5,429 nt of DNA from Acidobacteriota bacterium (GTDB lineage: Bacteria > Acidobacteriota > Blastocatellia > Pyrinomonadales > Pyrinomonadaceae), in the NCBI GenBank assembly GCA_003222935.1, contig QHXL01000301.1, positions 1-5,429 of the forward strand, given 5' to 3'. How positions within the stretch are numbered: position 1 is the stretch's first letter; the number at the start of each line of letters is the position of its first letter. Below, piece after piece: positions 1 through 5,429 of this stretch. The notes under the pieces were generated by a model. The model was not told where the DNA came from. It saw only the letters and a program-made list of their open reading frames with translations, and did no database searches. The translations under genes and the position numbers were made by a program.

Positions 1-183
1 GAAGGCAGCTTTGCGAAGATTCCGCATCCCAGATACATAAACTTTCTCGCGGAGTTTCTAGCAAATGAGAACGCAACCCGCGAAGAAGGTATTAAAGCGT
101 GGAAGCAGCTCAAAAAGATGGACGTGCCCAAAACATATCGTGATTGGGCCAAGAGTAAAACAAAACGATCAAACCCTTCATAG
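1..183 (+). CDS. C-terminal end of an unidentified protein (possibly SAP/DUF6434-like), cut by the window edge
   Basis: Frame 1 is open from the first base to a TAG at 181-183, giving the last 60 residues of a protein whose start lies outside the window. The tail is hydrophilic and lysine-rich (it ends SKTKRSNPS) with no membrane segment, so a cytoplasmic protein is likely. The core reads RYINFLAEFLANENATREE followed by GIKAWKQLKKMDVPKTYRDW. This resembles the C-terminal pattern I recall for SAP/DUF6434-type proteins: aromatic-FL-x-FL, then an acidic helix start, then AW-x-x-K and a closing Tyr. That assignment is from memory of the pattern and is tentative. That it is coding is better supported: it reads as a normal protein, and the overlapping frame that runs on to 427 translates palindromic repeat DNA. 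No terminator hairpin is visible just after the stop; the next structure is the palindromic repeat from 220. Confidence 0.6.
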   Translation, partial: EGSFAKIPHPRYINFLAEFLANENATREEGIKAWKQLKKMDVPKTYRDWAKSKTKRSNPS

Positions 184-219
184 TCATAAGATTTATCTCA
201 CGGATCTGGGTTGGCTTGT

Positions 220-413
220 GCTCCGGAGGAGCTCGATGTTTATAGAACCGACGGGCCCAAAAACAATGCGCTCCGGAGGAGTGCCATGTTGCTCTTCACG
301 AACTGATTTTCGTGTCGCAGAACATCATATCTTTCTAGCAACACACATGGCACTCCTCCAGAGCGCGAGCTGCTTGCGGGTACACTGCTATAAACATTCA
401 GCTCCTCTGGAGC
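220..413. repeat. Nested palindromic repeat with four GGAGGAG-ATG boxes
   Basis: Two inverted-repeat pairs share one centre near 317. The outer arms are 220-245 and 388-413 (23 of 26 positions match as inverted copies). The inner arms are 270-289 and 345-364 (19 of 20 match), and pairing resumes after a short gap. All four boxes begin with a form of GCTCCGGAGGAG and carry ATG four bases later. Between the inner arms lies a small hairpin, CACGAA at 297-302 with TTCGTG at 309-314. The box spacing is symmetrical (50 and 49 bp), so the unit looks like one folded element and not a chance cluster. The outer limits are uncertain because weak similarity continues on both sides. Similar CTCCGGAGGAGC repeats are, as far as I recall, common between genes in Acidobacteriota. 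It fills most of the otherwise empty 184-466 gap. Function unknown; no target duplication was found. Confidence 0.8.
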
Positions 414-466
414 TAAGAACAGCCTAGCCACCTTGATCACATTTCGTGGAACTTACGAATCGCGGA

Positions 467-1477
467 ATGGCAATCAAGATTATGAGACTTATATTTGCGA
501 TGGTCTTTTTGCTGTCAGTTTTCCCACCTGCATTTAGCCAAACCCCTGAGATTCCCGAAACAGACCGTATACGCCTTGCCGAAGCGTTCCGCCTCGGGGA
601 AGAACTGGGCGACAAGGTTTGGCCGAAGTGGAGTCAGGCGCCCTTCGGCGTTCTACTCGTAACGGCTGAGCATGAGTTTCTAGTTCGTCATCTCCACCCG
701 ACCAGCGACTTCACGCTTATCGGTTATGACTCGTTGCTCAAGAGCAATATTTACTTCCGCAAACGAACCCAACCGACCAGCTTCCTCGCGACTTTCCCGG
801 CAGTTGGCGGAATTTCAACAATCGTGGTGGGCCAGGCTGAGAACACTCAAGCTAAAACGTCGACACCCTGGGTTGTCACGTTACTTCACGAACATTTTCA
901 TCAACTCCAGGAGTCACAACCCAACACCTTCGCAGATATCAACGCATTGAACCTTTCACGTGGTGATCAAACGGGAATGTGGATGCTCAATTTTCCGTTT
1001 CCGTATGAGACACCGGAGATGAAGCAACAGTTCACTCTTCTTGCTCGAGCACTCGTTGAAGCATTGCAGTCGAAAAGCAAAACGGATTTTTCAAAAAAGC
1101 TTCAAACTTATCTGAGGACGCGCGCAGATCTGAAACAAATGCTCAATGCCGACGACTACAAGTACATGTCGTTTCAACTGTGGAAAGAAGGGACGGCACG
1201 CTACACGGAATACAAAATTGCGATCGAGGCTTCGAAAAGGTTTAACCCAGGCAAAGAATTTCGCGCGCTAAAGGATTTCACGTCGTTTGACGTGGTTGCT
1301 ACTGACGTGATGAACGGAATCATCAATGAACTAACAACGCTGAAAATCGAAGGATATAAAAGAGTGGCGTTCTATCCGATTGGAGCTGGTGAGGCGTTGT
1401 TGTTAGATCGAGTGAAGCCAAAGTGGCAGCAAAGGTATTTTGTAGAGAAGTTTGATCTGGAGAAGTATTTTCGGTGA
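467..1477 (+). CDS. Exported HEXXH protein, putative zinc metallopeptidase
   Basis: Encodes about 336 residues. The N terminus is a signal peptide: MAIKIMRL, a hydrophobic run, then a likely signal peptidase I site in PPAFS|QTP. The mature part carries LLHEHFHQLQ (HEHFH at residues 141-145), an HEXXH motif in which the two His would bind zinc and the Glu would be the catalytic base. About 95 residues later WKEGTARYTEY supplies an EGxARY Glu (E241), the position expected for the third ligand of a gluzincin-type peptidase. The C terminus has a conserved-looking YPIGAGEALLLD stretch. I do not recognise the family, and peptidase activity is inferred from motifs only. A GTG at 446 in the same frame would add seven residues, and an ATG at 482 would also leave a workable signal peptide. 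None of the three has a good ribosome binding site; 467 was chosen as an ATG that keeps a basic n-region. It converges on the carbonic anhydrase gene, with repeats between them. Confidence 0.8.
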   Translation: MAIKIMRLIFAMVFLLSVFPPAFSQTPEIPETDRIRLAEAFRLGEELGDKVWPKWSQAPFGVLLVTAEHEFLVRHLHPTSDFTLIGYDSLLKSNIYFRKRTQPTSFLATFPAVGGISTIVVGQAENTQAKTSTPWVVTLLHEHFHQLQESQPNTFADINALNLSRGDQTGMWMLNFPFPYETPEMKQQFTLLARALVEALQSKSKTDFSKKLQTYLRTRADLKQMLNADDYKYMSFQLWKEGTARYTEYKIAIEASKRFNPGKEFRALKDFTSFDVVATDVMNGIINELTTLKIEGYKRVAFYPIGAGEALLLDRVKPKWQQRYFVEKFDLEKYFR

Positions 1478-1502
1478 GACGTGCACTTAAAGGTTGAGCG
1501 CA

Positions 1503-1615
1503 AAATGTTCGATATGCTTTAGCTTGTCGTGACCTAATTAAGTGGCGGCCCAGTGTTGTAGCAGCTAAGAAATCAATTTTGGGGGTCACGACAAGCTAAA
1601 GCATATCGAACATTT
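1503..1615. repeat. Inverted repeat with perfect 32-bp arms (family A, copy 1)
   Basis: The arms 1503-1534 and 1584-1615 are exact reverse complements over 32 bp, enclosing 49 bp of unrelated sequence. The arm core TTCGATATGCTTTAGCTTGT recurs, slightly changed, in the interrupted copy at 2346-2714, so this is a dispersed element and not a unique terminator. It lies between the stop codons of two convergent genes, where a transcript from either side would fold into a long stem. No T-run follows either arm, so it is not a classical intrinsic terminator, though it could still stabilise 3' ends or block read-through. No coding potential is evident inside. Confidence 0.9.
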
Positions 1616-1619
1616 CCCG

Positions 1620-1631
1620 TATCGGACATTT
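1620..1631. repeat. Isolated arm-tip fragment of the family A repeat
   Basis: TATCGGACATTT repeats the arm tip that ends copy 1 (TATCGAACATTT, 1604-1615) with one difference. At that position it has the G found in copy 2 at 2346-2714. It starts 4 bp after copy 1 and ends 1 bp before the carbonic anhydrase stop codon. It may be a remnant of another copy or of a rearranged end. Confidence 0.5.
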
Positions 1632-1632
1632 C

Positions 1633-2277
1633 TCAGCCATTCTTTTCTACAGCGTCCTTGTAAGCCTGGGCCAACCCTTCAGCGTTATTGACGCAAATGC
1701 TGAGATCGCGCAATAGACCATCCTGCACGCCGTAGATCCAACCGTGCACAGCCAGCTCCTGACCACGACGCCAGGCGTTTTGCACGATAGTGGTCCGACT
1801 GACATTCAGTACCTGCTCCACGACGTTCAACTCACTAAGCTTATTCAGTCTCAATTCTTTGTCAGCGATCTCGTTGAGCATTTTGTCGTGATTATGAAAC
1901 ACGTCCTGAACATGACGCAGCCAGTTATCAATCAACCCAAGTTGCAGATTCTTCATTGCAGCCTTTACGCCACCACAATCGTAGTGACCACACACGATGA
2001 TGTGATCGATCTTGAGAACATCAACGGCATACTGCAGAACCGAGAGGCAGTTGAAGTCGGTATGCACAACCACATTTGCAACGTTGCGATGAACAAACAG
2101 ATCTCCAGCCTCCAGGCCGACGAGTTGAGTTGCCGGAACGCGACTGTCTGAACATCCAATCCACAAATACCGGGGCTCGTGCTTCTGGGCCAGGATGTTG
2201 AAGAACTCCGGGTCAGTAGCTTTCTTGTTTTCGGCCCAGGCTCTGTTCTTTTCGAGTAGTTGGTGAAGATCGTTCAT
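1633..2277 (-). CDS. can: Beta-class carbonic anhydrase, E. coli Can-like (type II)
   Basis: The product is a 214-residue cytoplasmic zinc enzyme that interconverts CO2 and bicarbonate, supplying bicarbonate for carboxylation reactions. Its length is close to the roughly 220 residues of E. coli Can. The zinc ligands are visible as C42 and D44 in IGCSDSRVP, with R46 forming the Asp-Arg dyad, and H98 and C101 in CGHYDCGG. The non-catalytic bicarbonate site known from the Haemophilus and E. coli enzymes also appears intact: W39, R64 in HRNVAN, and Tyr182 in HGWIYGV. A type II, pH- and bicarbonate-regulated enzyme is therefore likely. The ATG at 2275-2277 aligns these residues with E. coli numbering, which supports the start. 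No strong Shine-Dalgarno sequence sits at the usual distance; a purine-rich AAGGAAGGG is about 20 bases upstream. The gene is monocistronic and bracketed by two members of one inverted-repeat family. Confidence 0.96.
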   Translation of the reverse strand: MNDLHQLLEKNRAWAENKKATDPEFFNILAQKHEPRYLWIGCSDSRVPATQLVGLEAGDLFVHRNVANVVVHTDFNCLSVLQYAVDVLKIDHIIVCGHYDCGGVKAAMKNLQLGLIDNWLRHVQDVFHNHDKMLNEIADKELRLNKLSELNVVEQVLNVSRTTIVQNAWRRGQELAVHGWIYGVQDGLLRDLSICVNNAEGLAQAYKDAVEKNG

Positions 2278-2345
2278 GATTGTTCTGGTTCTTATTTAAC
2301 CCTTCCTTGGATCGCGGTCTCCAAAAGATAACATTACGGGAAGAA

Positions 2346-2714
2346 TTGTCCGATATGCTTTAGAGCCTCTTGCAAAACTCTCATTCTCCCCGTGCTTTAG
2401 CTCGGGGTAGAGGTGCCGCTTAAATCCAGGGAACCGTTTCAACGGTTTGACATACTTGGCGACTGATGTGGAACGCGACAGGATGAGAGGTTCGAAATGC
2501 TAAGTAAACGAGGCAACGAAGCGGAGCCCGTACTGAAATTGGCTCACGGCGACAAACCGTTGAGACGGTTGCTTCACTGCGTGAGCTCCGCCGCACCCCG
2601 AGCTGAAGCACGGGGAGAATGAGAGTTTTGCAAGAAGCTCTTTAGCTTGTTGTTGATCTTAGCCACGAGCGCCTACAAGGGAATCTCACGACAAGACAGA
2701 TGCATATCGGACAA
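2346..2714. repeat. Inverted repeat family A, copy 2, interrupted by a MITE-like insertion
   Basis: The left end TTGTCCGATATGCTTTAG (2346-2363) and the right end at 2702-2714 (GCATATCGGACAA) form an inverted pair. The arm resumes at 2640 with CTTTAGCTTGTTGT, exactly the continuation seen in the intact copy at 1503-1534. Removing 2358-2639 (insertion plus one copy of the duplication) restores an element of about 87 bp. Its rejoined arm core matches copy 1 at 23 of 25 positions. The right arm is more diverged than in copy 1, having ATGCATCTGTCTTGTCGTGA where ATGCTTTAGCTTGTCGTGA would be expected. The internal sequence is unlike that of copy 1, so only the arms are conserved. Confidence 0.8.
2364..2639. 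mobile_element. 276-bp MITE-like non-autonomous element with 45-bp terminal inverted repeats and 6-bp target duplication
   Basis: The terminal inverted repeats 2364-2408 and 2595-2639 match at 43 of 45 positions (tips AGCCTCTTGC and, on the other strand, AGCTTCTTGC). Direct copies of CTTTAG flank the element at 2358-2363 and 2640-2645. The uninterrupted relative at 1503-1615 has a single CTTTAG at that spot, which marks it as a target site duplication. Inside each end, CCCCG and CGGGG with GC pairs around a four-base loop form a subterminal hairpin. A second inverted pair, 2432-2448 with 2554-2570 (16 of 17), lies symmetrically further in. There is no transposase; the short minus-strand frame at 2420-2611 only translates repeat DNA. 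It would depend on a transposase encoded elsewhere. I cannot assign an IS family. Confidence 0.82.
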
Positions 2715-2715
2715 C

Positions 2716-2783
2716 CTCAAGTTTTTCTCAACCGCCCAAAACGCGCTCCTAAACCTCTTTTTTGCACTCAAGTTTTTCTCAAC
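2716..2783. repeat. 17-bp perfect direct repeat upstream of the subtilase gene
   Basis: CTCAAGTTTTTCTCAAC occurs at 2716-2732 and again at 2767-2783, exactly 51 bp apart and without mismatch. The spacer is pyrimidine-rich and otherwise unremarkable. The pair lies 51 to 118 bp upstream of the subtilase ATG, within its likely promoter region, and starts 1 bp after the family A repeat. Possible roles are a duplicated regulator site or a small local duplication. The TCAAGTTT core recalls a sigma-28 -35 box, but no good -10 box follows. Confidence 0.6.
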
Positions 2784-2823
2784 TCCAGCACGTTACCTTC
2801 TGCATGTTAACCACCACCCGAAC

Positions 2824-2828
2824 GGAGG
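2824..2828 (+). promoter_or_regulatory. Shine-Dalgarno sequence of the subtilase gene
   Basis: GGAGG with 5 bases before the ATG at 2834. It is the clearest ribosome binding site of an identified gene in the window and fixes the subtilase start. Confidence 0.85.
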
Positions 2829-2833
2829 CAGAC

Positions 2834-5429
2834 ATGCGGACGTCAACTAAATCTCTTCGATATTTGATCACTCTGGTCGCTGCAATCATCACCATCACTT
2901 TTGTGGTCAGCACAAACCTGAGTCCCAGAGCGAGCGCTGAACTCCTGAGCTCGTCCGTAATCGTGCAGTTCAAACAAGACCCGGCCGCGGTCTACAAAGC
3001 AAAAACTGAGAGTACTGGCGGGACAGTTTCTACTGAGCAACTGCAAGCGTATCGCAATCAATTACGAACAAACCAGGATGAGTTCCTGAACACTTTGCGA
3101 GCACGCGGCGTTGAGTTCACCGTCGATGGAGTTGATGTTCCAAACTTTACCGGCGACATCGCCGGTCACGTCGATTTCCGCTACACACTCGTACTCAATG
3201 GCATCGCGCTAAAGGTCGCTCCCGCGAGCATCGCAACATTAAAGAGCATGACCGAAGTTAAGGCAGTGAACGCGACTCGCGCTTTGAGACTGCAACTCGA
3301 GAAGAGTGTTGATTACGTCAACGCGCCGGCTGCTTATGGTCAGGTGCAGGAACTGACGCCGTTCGACGATCTACGTGAGGGCTACGAAGGCCAGGGCATG
3401 AATGTCGCCGTGTTGGATACTGGAATCGATTGGACTCATCCGATGTTTGGTGGCGACCCAACTCCGCCGCGCCTTGGCATCGCACCGCCGGTTGCCGCCA
3501 TAAACACAAACAAGAAAGTAATCTACTACATGACGTTCACGGGTGGACTCATCGACGATTTTGGTCACGGCTCAGCTGCGTCTTCCGACATCGCCGGTTA
3601 TCTCGCAATGGCTCCTGGCGCGGACAAACTTCCAGGAACGGCTGATGACGTTCGCTTACACGGAGTTGCGCCACAGGCCAGGCTGATGGGTTACAAAGTG
3701 TGCCTGGCTGTCGGCAGTTGCCTGAGCACATCAACCATCATGGCGATTGAAGATGCAGTTAGCCCTGTGACGGTGGATCTCCAACCTAAACCAATTGCCC
3801 ACGTGATCAACATGAGTCTGGGTGGACCAGGCGGTCCTGACGATGATTCAGCAGTAGCAGCCAGCAACGCGGCACTACTGGGAACGATTGTGGTCGCCTC
3901 AGCCGGTAATTCAGGACCCGGTGAAAACACGGTGGGATCACCAGCCGCTGGGCGTCATGTAATTGGTGTCGGCGCGAACAACGATCCGGCGAGCGGTGCA
4001 AACACAGCGGATCTCGTCGGTGGTCGCACCGGAATGATCGCAAACTCGCTCGACGGAGGTGCGGCAATACTGGCCGACATCACGCAGAACTACGTCGACT
4101 GTGGGCTCGCCGAAACTCCAGCAGACTGTCCCGATGCAGTCATGGGAAAGATTGCGCTCATCGCTCGTGGTAGCACGGTCAGCTTTGGCGAGCCGGTCAA
4201 TGCCGGTACGGGTCTATTCTCAAACAAGGCTGCGAACGCTTTCGCAAAAGGTGCGATTGCAGCAGTGATTTACAACAACGAAGATGGCGAATTATCAGCA
4301 GCGACTGTACGAGCTTCGTTGATCCCGGTCGTTGGCATTTCAAAAGTCAACGGTGACTACCTGAAAGCGCAAATAGGCAATGGGCCCGTCTCAGCCAGTC
4401 AACTGCGGCTCAACAAAGCACTCTTCTTTCAACCGCAGATGACTGACTTCTCTTCGCGCGGCCCGATCGAAGGCCTGGGACAAATCAAACCGGACGTGAC
4501 AGCTCCTGGCCTCGGGATCTATGGCGCAACCGTACGCGTAGGCTCGGTGGAAACAAGTACCGGTTCGATGTTTGACCCGACCGGCTACATCCACGCGAGC
4601 GGGACCAGCTTCTCGGGCCCGCACGTCAGTGGCGCCGTCGCCTTAATCAAACAAGCTCATCTCAACTTCACGCCGGCCATGGTGCGGGCGGCTCTCGCAA
4701 ATACAGCTACAAACTTGCGTAACGCGCAGGGCGTGCCTCGTGGTGACGGGAGTGCGTCAGAACCGATCCTGGCCCAGGGTGGCGGTCTCATCAACGTGAA
4801 AGCAGCAATCGATGCGAAATCGATTATGGGAATCACGGGCGACGGCATTGAGAGTCCTTCAATCCTCGCCAGTCATTCCTTTGGTGAAGATCCGATTCTA
4901 AATAATCGCATCGTGAACACTCGCAGCGTCACGGTGACGATTCAGGACACGTCGGGACAGGGTGGCAAGTACAACCTCTCAACTACGGATAATCGCTTTT
5001 TCGATGTCGCCGGCATCACTGCGAAGGTTAGTCCTACATCAGTGACTGTGCCCGCAAACGGCCAGATCACGTTCACGGCCACGGTAACTCTCGATGGAGA
5101 TAAAGTGCGCGACGCGTCAGCCCCGAAACAGTTGCAGTGGTACGTCGTTGCCCGCAGAGCAAACAGTACTGAGGTTTTACGCGTGCCGATGTACTGGCGT
5201 GCAAATCCATCGGTTCCGGCCGCAGGTAGCGGTTCATCCACAACCGAAACATATACGGGTACTGTCCTCGCCAGCGACGGGGGTCTGCAGCGAGATTATC
5301 TGAAGGATTATGTCGCTGCAGACATCACGTACGTCGATGTGCCGTTCCAGGTTGGCCCGGCGTCGGTAGGCATCGATGCGTCGCTCGATTTTTCTTCGAC
5401 GCATATCTCGGACATTCCAGGTGTTGGCA
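2834..5429 (+). CDS. Secreted S8 (subtilisin-like) serine peptidase with prodomain and PA domain, 3' end outside the window
   Basis: The frame is open for 865 codons to the window edge. The order is: a signal peptide or N-terminal membrane segment (residues 1-35, basic start, hydrophobic LITLVAAIITITFVV); an inhibitor I9-like prodomain (about 41-155); and the catalytic domain. The triad is D195 in VAVLDTGID, H245 in GHGS and S592 in HASGTSFSGPH, with the oxyanion Asn N359 in SAGNSG. A PA (protease-associated) domain is inserted between N359 and the Ser (about 415-515, with GKIALIARG and a KAANAFAKGAIAAVIYNN stretch), as in lactocepin and C5a-peptidase type subtilases. After about 665 come beta-rich, Fn3-like regions. 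Cysteine pairs C290/C296 and C423/C432 could form disulfides, which fits export. HGS replaces the usual HGTH motif after the catalytic His. The protein would degrade external protein after self-processing. Divergent from the carbonic anhydrase gene. Confidence 0.94.
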   Translation, partial: MRTSTKSLRYLITLVAAIITITFVVSTNLSPRASAELLSSSVIVQFKQDPAAVYKAKTESTGGTVSTEQLQAYRNQLRTNQDEFLNTLRARGVEFTVDGVDVPNFTGDIAGHVDFRYTLVLNGIALKVAPASIATLKSMTEVKAVNATRALRLQLEKSVDYVNAPAAYGQVQELTPFDDLREGYEGQGMNVAVLDTGIDWTHPMFGGDPTPPRLGIAPPVAAINTNKKVIYYMTFTGGLIDDFGHGSAASSDIAGYLAMAPGADKLPGTADDVRLHGVAPQARLMGYKVCLAVGSCLSTSTIMAIEDAVSPVTVDLQPKPIAHVINMSLGGPGGPDDDSAVAASNAALLGTIVVASAGNSGPGENTVGSPAAGRHVIGVGANNDPASGANTADLVGGRTGMIANSLDGGAAILADITQNYVDCGLAETPADCPDAVMGKIALIARGSTVSFGEPVNAGTGLFSNKAANAFAKGAIAAVIYNNEDGELSAATVRASLIPVVGISKVNGDYLKAQIGNGPVSASQLRLNKALFFQPQMTDFSSRGPIEGLGQIKPDVTAPGLGIYGATVRVGSVETSTGSMFDPTGYIHASGTSFSGPHVSGAVALIKQAHLNFTPAMVRAALANTATNLRNAQGVPRGDGSASEPILAQGGGLINVKAAIDAKSIMGITGDGIESPSILASHSFGEDPILNNRIVNTRSVTVTIQDTSGQGGKYNLSTTDNRFFDVAGITAKVSPTSVTVPANGQITFTATVTLDGDKVRDASAPKQLQWYVVARRANSTEVLRVPMYWRANPSVPAAGSGSSTTETYTGTVLASDGGLQRDYLKDYVAADITYVDVPFQVGPASVGIDASLDFSSTHISDIPGVG

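Noticed and set aside
220..413. CRISPR array
   Set aside because: The four boxes are in inverted, not direct, orientation; there are only four, and they form a single symmetrical palindrome.
65..427. 120-codon plus-strand frame across the start of the window
   Set aside because: Its first part overlaps the better-reading C-terminal gene in frame 1, and the rest translates the palindromic repeat.
240..440. 66-codon minus-strand frame
   Set aside because: It is the reverse reading of the palindromic repeat and shares its peptide style (MALLRSA, SGGVPC); no sign of a protein of its own.
1503..1615. Intrinsic terminator
   Set aside because: The stem is much longer than usual, encloses 49 bp, has no T-run after either arm, and its arm sequence recurs elsewhere in the window. 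It is better described as a dispersed repeat.
1744..2151. 135-codon plus-strand frame opposite the carbonic anhydrase gene
   Set aside because: It lies wholly antisense to a gene with all catalytic motifs and has no ribosome binding site or recognisable domain.
2278..2345. Sigma-70 promoter for the carbonic anhydrase gene
   Set aside because: Several AT-rich hexamers are present on the minus strand, but no pair at a convincing spacing.
2420..2611. 63-codon minus-strand frame inside the MITE-like element
   Set aside because: Too short for a transposase, and composed of the element's inverted repeats; no catalytic motif.
3318..4067. Several 60- to 90-codon minus-strand frames under the subtilase gene
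   Set aside because: All are antisense shadows of a well-supported coding region, with compositionally biased peptides and no start signals.

Overview
The window is a 5.4 kb stretch of bacterial chromosome of moderate GC content. It holds four protein genes, two of them cut by the window edges, separated by unusually repeat-rich intergenic DNA. The gene content (an exported PA-domain subtilase, an exported HEXXH protein, an E. coli Can-like beta-carbonic anhydrase) and the style of the repeats suggest a soil or environmental Acidobacteriota (Blastocatellia-like). That placement is an inference from general resemblance, not from a marker gene.

Layout: 1-183 is the C-terminal end of an unidentified + strand gene, possibly of the SAP/DUF6434 type. 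184-466 holds a nested palindromic repeat (220-413) in which four boxes each look like a Shine-Dalgarno sequence followed by ATG. 467-1477 (+) encodes an exported HEXXH protein, probably a zinc metallopeptidase. 1503-1615 is an inverted repeat with perfect 32-bp arms, lying between convergent genes, with a broken extra arm tip at 1620-1631. 1633-2277 (-) encodes a type II beta-carbonic anhydrase with every catalytic and allosteric-site residue I checked in place. 2278-2833 is the divergent intergenic region. It contains a second member of the 1503-1615 repeat family (2346-2714), which is split by a 276-bp MITE-like element (2364-2639) flanked by a 6-bp target duplication. It also contains a 17-bp direct repeat upstream of the last gene. 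2834-5429 (+) encodes a large secreted S8 subtilase with prodomain and PA domain, open at the right edge.

The genes do not form an operon. The carbonic anhydrase is a stand-alone housekeeping gene on the minus strand, convergent with the HEXXH gene and divergent from the subtilase. The two exported hydrolases fit a life of degrading external protein, but no direct functional link is visible. The most distinctive content is the mobile or repetitive DNA: three unrelated inverted-repeat families in about 2.5 kb. One is nested in another with a clear insertion footprint, and the carbonic anhydrase gene is bracketed by two members of one family. I saw no rRNA, tRNA, CRISPR array, transposase gene or defence system.
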